Shown here piece by piece: positions 23,032-31,023 of a DNA stretch of 34,580 bases. The stretch is from Duganella callida. Lineage in GTDB: Bacteria; Pseudomonadota; Gammaproteobacteria; Burkholderiales; Burkholderiaceae_D. The stretch lies in the NCBI RefSeq assembly GCF_004614165.1, contig NZ_SPVG01000046.1, positions 1 through 34,580 on the forward strand. Reading direction: 5' to 3'. The notes below the pieces were generated by a model, which saw only the letters and a program-made list of their open reading frames with translations, was not told the DNA's origin and searched no databases. Position 1 is the first letter of the stretch. Each line of letters opens with the position of its first letter. A program made the position numbers and the translations under genes.

Positions 23032-24531
23032 TTATCTGGATGCGCAACGCGCCTCGATGTAGGCGGCATGCGTCGGCATCTGTTCCACACAGGCGTTGAT
23101 CACCGAGGCGATATCGCCCAGGTAGTCGGCCACTTCCCTTTCTTCCATCAGATCGGCCAGCGGGTGATGGCCGGCGGCCGGCACGCGCTGGCCATGCAGC
23201 ACCTGCAGCCAGCCGACTTCGGCAAACAGCTCGTTGTCGTTGCGGACGATGCGCCCGCGCGAGCGCCACAAGTCCATCTTGGCGCGCAGCGTGTCCGGTA
23301 TGTCCATGGTGCGCACGTGGTTCCAGAACGGTGTATCGTCGCGCTCCGTGGCGTGGTAGTGCAGGATCAGGAAATCGCGAATCCGCTCCACTTCGAAATC
23401 GCACTGGCGGTTGAATTCCGCGATGTCGGCCTCGCTGAAGCCGCGGTCCGGGAAGAAGGTGATCAACCGGGCGATGGTGGACTGGATCAGATGGATGCTG
23501 GTCGATTCCAGCGGCTCCAGGAATCCGGAGGACAGGCCCACCGCCACCACGTTCTTGTTCCACACCTGCTTGCGCTTGCCGGCGGTGAAGCGCAGCAGCC
23601 TGGGTTCGGCCAGCGGACGGCCGTCCAGATTCGCCATCAGGATGGCGGCCGCCTCGTCGTCGCTCATGAAGCGCGCGGCGTACACGTGGCCATTGCCGGT
23701 GCGGTGCTGCAGCCCGATGCGCCACTGCCAGCCGGCCGGCCGCGCCGTCGCCCGCGTGTACGGCTGCAGTTCGCCCGACAGCTCGCATGGCACGGCCCAG
23801 GCGCGGTCGCAGGGCAGCCAGTGCGACCAGTCCTCGAAGCCGGTATGCAGCGCCTGTTCGATCAGCAGGGCGCGGAAGCCGGAACAGTCGATGAACAGAT
23901 CGCCGCTTACCAGATCGCCGTTTTCCATGCGCACCGCGTCGACGTGGCCGTCGGAGGCGCGGGTCAGGGCGTCCACCACCTTGCCCTCGATGCGGCTTAC
24001 TCCGCGCGCCTCGGCATATTGGCGCAGGTAGCGCGCATATAGTCCGGCGTCGAGGTGGAAGGCGTGCACGATGTCGCCCAGCGGCGAATTGCCATGCGAG
24101 CGGTCGGCGCGCATGAATTTGCCGGCCTTGGCGGCCATGCGGTTGATCGAATAGTTTTCCAGGTCCGGCGCCTTGCCGGCCAGGTGCAGGCGCAGCCAGT
24201 ACTGGTAGAACGGCAGCGTCGCCAGATCCTGGCCGAAGATGCCGAAGCCGTGCATGTAGTTGTCGCCGACGCGGCCCCAGTCTCGGAACTCGATGCCGAG
24301 CTTGAAGGTGGCGTGGGTGGCGCGCATGAATTCATCTTCGTCGATGCCCAGCACCGCGTTGAACAGCTTGATCATCGGGATGGTCGACTCGCCGACGCCG
24401 ACGCTACCGATATCGTCCGATTCGATCAGGGTGATTTGAATTTTCCCTTCCAGTACCCGCGCCAGCGCGGACGCCGTCATCCAGCCGGCGGTGCCGCCGC
24501 CGACGATTACCACCTGTTTGATGTTCTCCAT
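23032..24531 (-). CDS. Tryptophan halogenase-like FAD-dependent protein
   Basis: A 499-residue homologue of flavin-dependent tryptophan halogenases such as PrnA. The N-terminal dinucleotide fold reads VVIVGGGTAGW (about 7-17). The catalytic Lys is present (Lys77 in ATFKLGIEF), and so is the conserved Glu in EPLEST (Glu342). The signature GWxWxIP is altered to GWQWRIG (267-273), with Gly where Pro is expected. No signal peptide is present, so it should act in the cytoplasm. Its ATG touches the stop of the upstream amylase gene, and the GH97 gene follows 10 bp later, so it belongs to the glucan operon. Such genes recur beside TonB receptors and sugar hydrolases in Xanthomonas and Caulobacter relatives, where their reaction is unknown. 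Halogenation of tryptophan here is doubtful. Confidence 0.9.
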   Translation of the reverse strand: MENIKQVVIVGGGTAGWMTASALARVLEGKIQITLIESDDIGSVGVGESTIPMIKLFNAVLGIDEDEFMRATHATFKLGIEFRDWGRVGDNYMHGFGIFGQDLATLPFYQYWLRLHLAGKAPDLENYSINRMAAKAGKFMRADRSHGNSPLGDIVHAFHLDAGLYARYLRQYAEARGVSRIEGKVVDALTRASDGHVDAVRMENGDLVSGDLFIDCSGFRALLIEQALHTGFEDWSHWLPCDRAWAVPCELSGELQPYTRATARPAGWQWRIGLQHRTGNGHVYAARFMSDDEAAAILMANLDGRPLAEPRLLRFTAGKRKQVWNKNVVAVGLSSGFLEPLESTSIHLIQSTIARLITFFPDRGFSEADIAEFNRQCDFEVERIRDFLILHYHATERDDTPFWNHVRTMDIPDTLRAKMDLWRSRGRIVRNDNELFAEVGWLQVLHGQRVPAAGHHPLADLMEEREVADYLGDIASVINACVEQMPTHAAYIEARCASR

Positions 24532-25890
24532 CTACTCCGCCTTTATCATTATTTTGTAGCTCCACGGCGCCATCTGGAAGCGGGTCTGCGCGTCGATCTG
24601 CAGCACCGCGCCAGTGCTGAAATCGCGGTAGCGGCCGAAGTGCAGATCGTCGCGGAAGCTTGCCTGCACCGGCTGCGCGCTCAGGTTGAATACGGCGAAC
24701 ACCTTGTCTCTGGCGTTCTGCCGCACGAAGCTGAACACCTGCTTCGGCAAGCTGTTCGGCACCTGCTCCATGGTGGCGCCCCATTCTCCATTCCACAGCG
24801 CTGTGTTTTGCTTTTTCAGTGCCAGCAGATCGTGGTACAGCGCGGTGTAGGGCGACGCCTGCCACTGTAGCGTATCGCGCTCGAAGAAGGCCAGCCGTTT
24901 TCGGTTGCCGGCTTCCTGGCCGTTGTAAATCAGCGGGATGCCTTCGCTGACGAAAGAGAACGCGATGGCCGCGTCCACCGCCGGACCGAAAATCTCGAAT
25001 TCCGTGCCGTCCCAGGCGTTCTTGTCGTGATTGGTGGTGTACAGCATGCGGTAAGCCTGCTTCGGATAGAACTTCTGATTCCAGGCATAGTAGGTGTAGA
25101 GCGAGGTGGCGTCGGCCTTGCCTTCGGCGATGGCGCGCAGGGCGTCCCACCAGGTCCAGGCGTAGCTGGCGTCGAAGGCGCGCGCGTGCATGTCGCGGCT
25201 TTCCCATTCGGCCAGCAGGAAGACCGGCTTGATGGCACGCAGCTGCTGTGCCGCCTGTTCCCAGAAGTCCAGCGGCACCAGGCCGGCCGCATCGACGCGG
25301 TAGCCGTCCACGTCCGCCTCGTGCACCCAGTAGCGCAGGGCGTCCGTCATATAGCGGCGCAGGCCGGGCTGGCTGTAATCGAGGTCGATGATGTCGTCCC
25401 AGTCGTACCACGGCGTCGGATGCGGCTGGCCCTTGCGGTCCTTTTCGTACCAGTCGGGATGCGTGGCGCGCAGCACGTTGTCCCAGGAGGTGTGGTTGCC
25501 GACCCAGTCGAGGATCACATGCAGGCCCAGGCCGTGCGCGGTGGCGACGAAATGCCGCAGGTCGGCCAGCGTGCCGAATTCGGGATTCACTGCCAGGTAG
25601 TCGCGCACCGCGTAAGGGCTGCCCAGCGTGCCCTTGCGGCGCACTTCGCCGATCGGGTGGATGGGCATCAGCCACAGGATGTCGACGCCCAGCGCGCGCA
25701 GCCTTGGAAGCTCGCGTTCGGCCGCGCGCAAGGTGCCTTCGGGCGTGAACTGACGGGTATTGATCTGGTAGATGGCGGCGTTTTTGGTCCACTCGGCATG
25801 CCGGAACTGAACGTAGGGTTGTGGATCGTAGGGGCCGGCGGCGGCTACGCCGCAGGCCAGGAAAGCTGCCAGCAACAGGGTTTTGATCAT
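24532..25890 (-). CDS. GH13 alpha-amylase family enzyme
   Basis: Secreted alpha-glucan-cleaving enzyme of 452 residues with a signal peptide (1-18, ending VAAA). All four GH13 regions are visible: DWVGNHT (Asp128, Asn132, His133), GYRVDAA with nucleophile Asp200, LLAEWE with acid/base Glu228, and TNHD (286-289) with His288 and Asp289. The length fits a minimal amylase or maltogenic enzyme without carbohydrate-binding modules. It lies downstream of the TonB receptor gene but is separated from it by a strong intrinsic terminator, so its expression depends on readthrough or an internal promoter. No clear Shine-Dalgarno precedes the ATG at 25888-25890. The stop abuts the start of the halogenase-like gene. 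Periplasmic hydrolysis of imported maltodextrins is the likely role. Confidence 0.93.
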   Translation of the reverse strand: MIKTLLLAAFLACGVAAAGPYDPQPYVQFRHAEWTKNAAIYQINTRQFTPEGTLRAAERELPRLRALGVDILWLMPIHPIGEVRRKGTLGSPYAVRDYLAVNPEFGTLADLRHFVATAHGLGLHVILDWVGNHTSWDNVLRATHPDWYEKDRKGQPHPTPWYDWDDIIDLDYSQPGLRRYMTDALRYWVHEADVDGYRVDAAGLVPLDFWEQAAQQLRAIKPVFLLAEWESRDMHARAFDASYAWTWWDALRAIAEGKADATSLYTYYAWNQKFYPKQAYRMLYTTNHDKNAWDGTEFEIFGPAVDAAIAFSFVSEGIPLIYNGQEAGNRKRLAFFERDTLQWQASPYTALYHDLLALKKQNTALWNGEWGATMEQVPNSLPKQVFSFVRQNARDKVFAVFNLSAQPVQASFRDDLHFGRYRDFSTGAVLQIDAQTRFQMAPWSYKIMIKAE

Positions 25891-25900
25891 CGTCGTATCA

Positions 25901-25940
25901 ATAAAAATCCGGACTCTCCGAGAGGGGATGGAGAGTCCGG
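25901..25940 (-). terminator. Intrinsic terminator between TonB receptor and amylase genes
   Basis: Perfect 11-bp stem: CCGGACTCTCC (25909-25919) with GGAGAGTCCGG (25930-25940), 10-base loop. Read on the minus strand, the stem begins 16 bases beyond the TonB receptor stop and is followed by ATTTTTATT, a U-run. The end of the U-run lies about 10 bases before the amylase start codon. This is the clearest terminator in the window and likely lowers expression of the three enzyme genes relative to the receptor. Confidence 0.88.
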
Positions 25941-25956
25941 CAAAGCGAAAATGCGC

Positions 25957-28776
25957 TTAAAACTTGTAGCTGAGACCCGCGGTGTAGGTGCGTCCGTACT
26001 TGACCTCATTGGTGATCAGGCGTGGATCGACCGTGTACTCGCGGAACGGTTCGTTGGTCCAGTTATGCCCTTGCAGGAACAGCGAGGCGCGTTTCAGCCA
26101 GCCGCTCTGGAACTCGTACGAGGCCTGCAGATCGACGATGGTCTCACCCTTGATGAAGGTGAATTGCGAATCGCTGCGGTAGTCCAGGATCTGGCCGACG
26201 AAGTTGGAACGGCGGTGCGCCGCCCACGCCAGTTGCAGGCCGTGGTTTTCGTAATAGACGCGCAGGCTGCTGACATGCTTGGACAATCCCGGCAGGCCGA
26301 TGTCGCTCACCACGCCGTTGAACACCGGCGCATTCTGCGGCGAAACGAAGCCGCTGGTCGGCAGCCTCACCGAACTGTCGGTGAACGAGTAGTTGGCGGC
26401 GATGCCGAAGCCGTCCAGCCATTTGGTCGCCAGCGCGAACGGCACGTTGAGCGCCAGCTCGTAGCCGTGCATGCCGCCACCGTTGCCGTTCTGCGGCATG
26501 GTCAGGAAACCGATGGTGGAATCCTTGTACGGGCCGGTGGCCGGCAGCGGCGTACTGGTGCTGGTGTAGTCCTTGAAGTCGAACGCCATCGGCGCATTGA
26601 TGATGTAGTTGTCGAGCTTCTTGTAGAACGCCGCCACGCTCAGGTAGCCCTTCTTGCCGAAGTACTTCTCGTACGACAGGTCCAGCGAACGGGCCTCGTA
26701 GGGCTTCAGCTTCGGGTTGCCGGCGAAGCCGGTCAGCGCCGGCGCCAGCGAGGTCGAATTCTGCACCGAGAAATCGAGGCTGGCCTTCATGTTATCCAGG
26801 TTGGCGCGCGAGATCTGCTTGCCGGCGCCGACGCGCAGTTTCTGCTCGTGTCCCAGGTCGAAGGCGACGTTCAGCGACGGCAGCACATTGGTGTAGCTGG
26901 TGCCGTCCACGCGGATCTTGTACGGACAGGTATCGACCGTGATGCCGGTGCAGTTGGCCAGGTCGACCTGATTGCCGGACGCCTGCTGGCGGGTGTGCAC
27001 CACCTGCAGGCCCAAGTTGCCGGTGTACGGCAGCGACCACAGGTTGCCGTCCAGGTCCGCCATCGCATACGCGGTGGAGACGCGCTCGCCCACCGTCCAG
27101 TCGCGCGCCAGCACGGTGGAATCGACCCAGCGGTTCAGCTCATAGATGGTGCCCAGCGTGCCGCTCGGATCGAAGGACGCGACCATGATGCCGGAAGCGC
27201 CGGCCATGGCCGTGTCGGTGCCGGGCATGGTGGCGCTGGCATAGCCATCGCTGCCCTTGACCGACAGGCGGCCTTCCTGGCCGGTACGCGACTTGTCGCG
27301 CTTGGTGTAATTGACGCCGAAGTGGACGTCGGCCAGCGGTCCCCAGTCCAGCGCGCGGTGCGCGGTCAGGCGCACGGCGTTGACGGTGTCGTCGATGTTG
27401 GGCAGCGCCACGTAGCCGGCCTGCGGCGAGTTGGGCCCACCGCCCCAGCCGTCGACGTCGGTCAGCACGGCCACGCCGCGGTCGGCGTAGTTCAGGCTCG
27501 GCGTGTACTTCACTTCCGAGAAGTTGCTGCCGTTGAAGCCGGTGTACGAGATCGATCCCAGCCGACCGGCCGGGGTGTTGCCAGGCTGGCCGGCGGTGGT
27601 TTCGTAGTTGGAGATATTCTTGACGCCGTGCGAGTGCGACAGGTCGGCCTCCACGCGCCAGTTGTCGTCCAGCTTCAGCTCGTTGTTCCAGCCGAAGGAG
27701 GCCAGCCGGTCCTCGTTCGAGTACAGGTGATTGCGCACGTCGGCCTTGTAGTTGCTGATGGTGCCGCTGGTGGCCACGCCGTTCACCACCACCGCGTTGC
27801 TCAGCACGCCATTCGGATCGTAGACGCCGGTACTGCCCGCCACCGCACCTTCGATGCCGGTCTTCTTGGTCGATTCGTCGCCGCGCGAATAGAACATGTC
27901 CACGGTCGAACGGAACTTCTGGTTGGGCTTGTACTGCAGTGTGAGCGAGGCGCCGTCGCGGTCGGCCTTGCGGCGCGAGGTCTCGGCCAGGAAGCCGCTG
28001 GGCGCCTTGGCGGTGCCGCCGTTATAGTCCATGTCGGTGGTGCCGCCGCCCCAGCTGTCGAATTTCAGTTCGCCGCCGTTGTCCTGCTTGAGCGTGGTCA
28101 GGCCCAGCGAGATGCCGATGGTGCGGTTGGCGAACTGGTCGACGTAACTGAAGGTCTTGCGGTAGCCGGCGCCGACTTCCGCGCCGGAGCCGAAGCCGAT
28201 GCGCTCCTTGCGCACCGAGGCCGCCATCACGCGCGAGCCGAAGTCCAGCGGACGCAGGGTGCGCAGGTCGATGGTGGACGCCAGGCCCTGGCCCATCAGG
28301 CTGGCGTCGGGCGTCTTGTAGACCAGGATGGAACCGGTCAGCTCGGACGGGAACAGGTCGAACTCGGGGCTGCGCGCGTCGCTGGTGGAAGCCTGTTCGC
28401 GGCCGTTCAGCAGCGAGCCGTTGAAGCTCGGCGACAGGCCGCGCACGCTGACGTCGGTGGCCTTGCCGTTGGTCTTGTTGCGCTGGGTGGTCACGCCGCT
28501 CAGGCGCGAGATCGACTCGGCGACCGTGGTGTCGGGCAGCTTGCCGATGTCTTCCGCCGATACCGCTTCGACGATGGACGAGGCATTCTTTTTCATCGAG
28601 ATGGCTTCCTCGATACCGCGGCGGATGCCGGACACGGTCACCACCTTCATCTCCGGTTCGGCCTGGGCGCTGTCGTCGGTGCTGGCGGTTTGCTGTGCAT
28701 GCGCCGTGCCCAGCATCAGCAGCGCGCAGGCGGCCGCCAGTGGACTGAGCCGGAACGCTGTGGTCCTGGTCTTCAT
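25957..28776 (-). CDS. TonB-dependent receptor, Xanthomonas/Caulobacter type, probable maltodextrin transporter
   Basis: Outer-membrane active transporter of 939 residues. A signal peptide (about 1-27, ending GTAHA) precedes a plug domain that starts near VVTVSGIRRGIEEA and contains DIGKLPDTTVAESISRLSG and VSVRGLSP. A beta-barrel of about 750 residues ends in an aromatic residue (SYKF), as expected for barrel assembly. Size and plug wording fit the TonB-Xanth-Caul subfamily, which often imports plant or storage saccharides. The ATG at 28774-28776 is chosen for its AAGGAG; a longer reading upstream by 57 residues crosses the promoter region. It is the first gene of the glucan locus and is divergent from a two-component pair. 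The substrate is inferred from the adjacent GH13 and GH97 genes. Confidence 0.92.
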   Translation of the reverse strand: MKTRTTAFRLSPLAAACALLMLGTAHAQQTASTDDSAQAEPEMKVVTVSGIRRGIEEAISMKKNASSIVEAVSAEDIGKLPDTTVAESISRLSGVTTQRNKTNGKATDVSVRGLSPSFNGSLLNGREQASTSDARSPEFDLFPSELTGSILVYKTPDASLMGQGLASTIDLRTLRPLDFGSRVMAASVRKERIGFGSGAEVGAGYRKTFSYVDQFANRTIGISLGLTTLKQDNGGELKFDSWGGGTTDMDYNGGTAKAPSGFLAETSRRKADRDGASLTLQYKPNQKFRSTVDMFYSRGDESTKKTGIEGAVAGSTGVYDPNGVLSNAVVVNGVATSGTISNYKADVRNHLYSNEDRLASFGWNNELKLDDNWRVEADLSHSHGVKNISNYETTAGQPGNTPAGRLGSISYTGFNGSNFSEVKYTPSLNYADRGVAVLTDVDGWGGGPNSPQAGYVALPNIDDTVNAVRLTAHRALDWGPLADVHFGVNYTKRDKSRTGQEGRLSVKGSDGYASATMPGTDTAMAGASGIMVASFDPSGTLGTIYELNRWVDSTVLARDWTVGERVSTAYAMADLDGNLWSLPYTGNLGLQVVHTRQQASGNQVDLANCTGITVDTCPYKIRVDGTSYTNVLPSLNVAFDLGHEQKLRVGAGKQISRANLDNMKASLDFSVQNSTSLAPALTGFAGNPKLKPYEARSLDLSYEKYFGKKGYLSVAAFYKKLDNYIINAPMAFDFKDYTSTSTPLPATGPYKDSTIGFLTMPQNGNGGGMHGYELALNVPFALATKWLDGFGIAANYSFTDSSVRLPTSGFVSPQNAPVFNGVVSDIGLPGLSKHVSSLRVYYENHGLQLAWAAHRRSNFVGQILDYRSDSQFTFIKGETIVDLQASYEFQSGWLKRASLFLQGHNWTNEPFREYTVDPRLITNEVKYGRTYTAGLSYKF

Positions 28777-28822
28777 AGGTCTCCTTAAAATTATTGTGTT
28801 GGCGAGTGCATGTTGTAGCAGC

Positions 28823-28836
28823 GCTAAAACCTTAGC
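28823..28836. promoter_or_regulatory. Possible operator palindrome upstream of the TonB receptor gene
   Basis: GCTAA (28823-28827), AACC, TTAGC (28832-28836) is a perfect 5-bp inverted repeat 46 bp upstream of the receptor ATG, in the 206-bp AT-richer divergent region shared with the response-regulator gene. Its size suits a repressor half-site pair. No regulator is identified, and short palindromes arise by chance. Confidence 0.25.
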
Positions 28837-28982
28837 AATCGCAACCGACAGCGAAAATAAAGACATTCTGAAGATTGGCAAGCCAAGTATCTGATTTTTC
28901 GTCAAATCCGGATTCGGCCCGCATTGTCGTGTTTTGTTCACGCGCACCGTAATTCGACTACAAAGCGCGCTACACTTTCTGC

Positions 28983-29648
28983 ATGAAAATTTTTATGATT
29001 GAGGATGACCTGGGTGTCGGCCGCGCGCTGCTGTCGGTGTTCCAGGACGAGGGCCACCAGGTGGTGTGGGTGCGCATGGCCGAGGGCGCTTTGGCGCGAT
29101 TGCAGGCCGAACCGTTCGACGCGGTGCTGCTCGATCTCGGCCTGCCCGATGGCGACGGCAACCTGCTGCTGCGCGAACTGCGCGCGCAGGGTGTGGGCCT
29201 GCCGGTGCTGATCATGACCGCGCGCGACAGCCTGGAAGACCGTCTTAACGGCTTCAACACCGGCGCCGACGATTACCTGATCAAGCCGTTCGAGATTCCC
29301 GAACTGCTGGCGCGGCTGCGCGCCATCGTGCGGCGCGTGAACGGCCAGCATGAAGGCGCCGAATCGCTGTGGACGTCCGGCGAGCTGGTGCTGGACGAGG
29401 GCCGTCGGCTGGTCACGCGCGCCGGCGCGCCGGTGGCCTTGTCGCGCACCGAGTTTGCATTGCTGCTGACCTTGATGAAGGAATCGGGCCGGGTGCTCAC
29501 GCGCGCCGAACTGGAGCAGGGCGTGCTGCCGCACAGCGAGGGGCAGACGCTGGACGTGCACATTTCCAACCTGCGCAAGAAGATCGGCGAGCGCGTGATC
29601 CGCACCGTGCGCGGCGTCGGCTACATGGTGCAGCGGGCCAATGGCTAA
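28983..29648 (+). CDS. OmpR-family two-component response regulator
   Basis: Cytoplasmic response regulator of 221 residues. The receiver domain (1-120) has the acidic pocket (EDD at 7-9), the phosphoacceptor Asp51 in LLDLGLPDGDG, the switch Thr79 in MTAR and Lys101 in IKPFE. A winged-helix OmpR/PhoB DNA-binding domain (about 130-218) ends with DVHISNLRKKIG and VRGVGYMV. It resembles the QseB/TctD-type group. The stop overlaps the start of the histidine kinase by 8 bp, so the pair is co-expressed. It is divergent from the TonB receptor gene, and this intergenic region is an obvious place for it to act. The start ATG has no strong ribosome site but the protein begins exactly as the family does. 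Confidence 0.94.
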   Translation: MKIFMIEDDLGVGRALLSVFQDEGHQVVWVRMAEGALARLQAEPFDAVLLDLGLPDGDGNLLLRELRAQGVGLPVLIMTARDSLEDRLNGFNTGADDYLIKPFEIPELLARLRAIVRRVNGQHEGAESLWTSGELVLDEGRRLVTRAGAPVALSRTEFALLLTLMKESGRVLTRAELEQGVLPHSEGQTLDVHISNLRKKIGERVIRTVRGVGYMVQRANG

Positions 29649-31023
29649 GCCGTCGTCGCTGTTCCGTCGCCTGCTGCTGGGCTTTACCGGCGTGATCGCG
29701 CTGGTGGCGCTGGCCGGTTTCACCTACGTGGCGATCGAGGCCAAGATCACGCAGGGCGCGCGCACCGCCTCCGAGAACGCGGCGCACACGCGCGAACTGC
29801 TGCTGCACCTGGCCGAGATTGCCGACGATCCGGCGCGCATGCGGCGCGCGGTGGAGCGGCTGGAGGCGGTGCGGCACGAGATGTTCCGCGAGCTCGACTA
29901 TCACTCGCGCGTGCGGGTGCGGGTCTGGAAGGATGGCGCGCTGCTGTATAACTCGCTGCCGCAATTGCCGGCCGAGCTGCCGGCGCCGGGCAGCGCGGCG
30001 GCGCGCCGCACCAACGGCTGGGCGCAGACCGTGGTGCGCGACGATGCGCGCGGCCTGGTGGTGGAGCGCAGCCACGAGGTGGACGATGAATGGATGCTGA
30101 GTTTTTCCGGCGTCAGCTTTTTGCTGTCGTCCACCATCTTCAGCCTGCCGCTGCTGCTGGTGCCGGCCTGGCTGATCGTCGGTATCGGCCTGCGGCCATT
30201 GCGTTCGATCGCCGAGCAGATCGAAGCGCGCGCGGTGTCCGACCTGACCGCGCTGCCGCACACCAAGTACCGTGAGCTGTCGCCGCTGGTGGACGCGATC
30301 AACCGCCTGATGGCGCGCCTGAGCCAGCGCATCGAGCGCGAGCATGAATTCCTCACCGACGCCGCGCACGAGCTGAAGACGCCGCTGGCGGCGATCCAGA
30401 TCAACGCCCATCTGCTGCTCAGCCGCAGCGTCGCCGACAACCCGCAGCGCAGCGCCGAAGCGGGCCAGGGCCTGCGCGACGGTGTGGCGCGCGCGACGCA
30501 CATGGTGCACCAGCTGCTGGCCTACGAACGCGCGCGCGCCGAACCGGACGATCAGCCGCTGCCGCAGACCGATCTATGCGGCTTCGTGCGCAACCGGCTG
30601 GCCGCGGCGGCGCCGCTGGCGGTCCAGCGCGGCATCGACCTCGAATTCCAGGCCGAGGCGGACTGCAGCATGGCGATCCACGTCGAAAGCATGGCCGCGC
30701 TGCTGGACAACCTGATCAGCAACGCCGTCAAATATTCGCCGGAGAACGGCCGCATCGCGGTACGGCTGGAGGAAGAAGCGGAGCGTTACCGCCTGACCAT
30801 TGCCGATCAGGGGCCGGGCATCGCGCCCGAGCTGCGGGAAAAAGTGTTCGAACGGTTTTACCGCGTGCCGGGGCAGGAACAGTCGGGCAGCGGGCTGGGG
30901 CTGGCGATCGCCGAACGGGCCGCCGAACGCAACGGCGGCCGCATCACGCTGGACGGTGACGGCCGGGGGCTGACCGTCACCGTCACGTTTATTCCTGCGG
31001 GGTCAGCGCCAGGGCGGAGCTGA
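29641..31023 (+). CDS. Two-component sensor histidine kinase
   Basis: Inner-membrane sensor kinase of 460 residues. Two transmembrane segments (about 11-33 and 158-184) enclose a periplasmic sensor region of about 120 residues. The kinase core has an H-box AAHELKTPLA with phosphoacceptor His243, N-box NLISNAVKYSP, G1 DQGPGIA, F-box FERFYR and G2 GSGLGLAIA. It resembles QseC/TctE-type kinases. It is translationally coupled to the response regulator by an 8-bp overlap. Its 3' end overlaps the convergent phosphoesterase gene by 35 bp, so the two transcripts are partly antisense to each other. The signal is unknown; neighbouring glucan genes make a saccharide-related stimulus possible. Confidence 0.94.
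   Translation: MAKPSSLFRRLLLGFTGVIALVALAGFTYVAIEAKITQGARTASENAAHTRELLLHLAEIADDPARMRRAVERLEAVRHEMFRELDYHSRVRVRVWKDGALLYNSLPQLPAELPAPGSAAARRTNGWAQTVVRDDARGLVVERSHEVDDEWMLSFSGVSFLLSSTIFSLPLLLVPAWLIVGIGLRPLRSIAEQIEARAVSDLTALPHTKYRELSPLVDAINRLMARLSQRIEREHEFLTDAAHELKTPLAAIQINAHLLLSRSVADNPQRSAEAGQGLRDGVARATHMVHQLLAYERARAEPDDQPLPQTDLCGFVRNRLAAAAPLAVQRGIDLEFQAEADCSMAIHVESMAALLDNLISNAVKYSPENGRIAVRLEEEAERYRLTIADQGPGIAPELREKVFERFYRVPGQEQSGSGLGLAIAERAAERNGGRITLDGDGRGLTVTVTFIPAGSAPGRS

Noticed and set aside
25027-28788. Long open plus-strand frame opposite the amylase and TonB receptor genes
   Set aside because: It is antisense to two well-supported genes with full catalytic or barrel features. Composition is that of a shadow frame.
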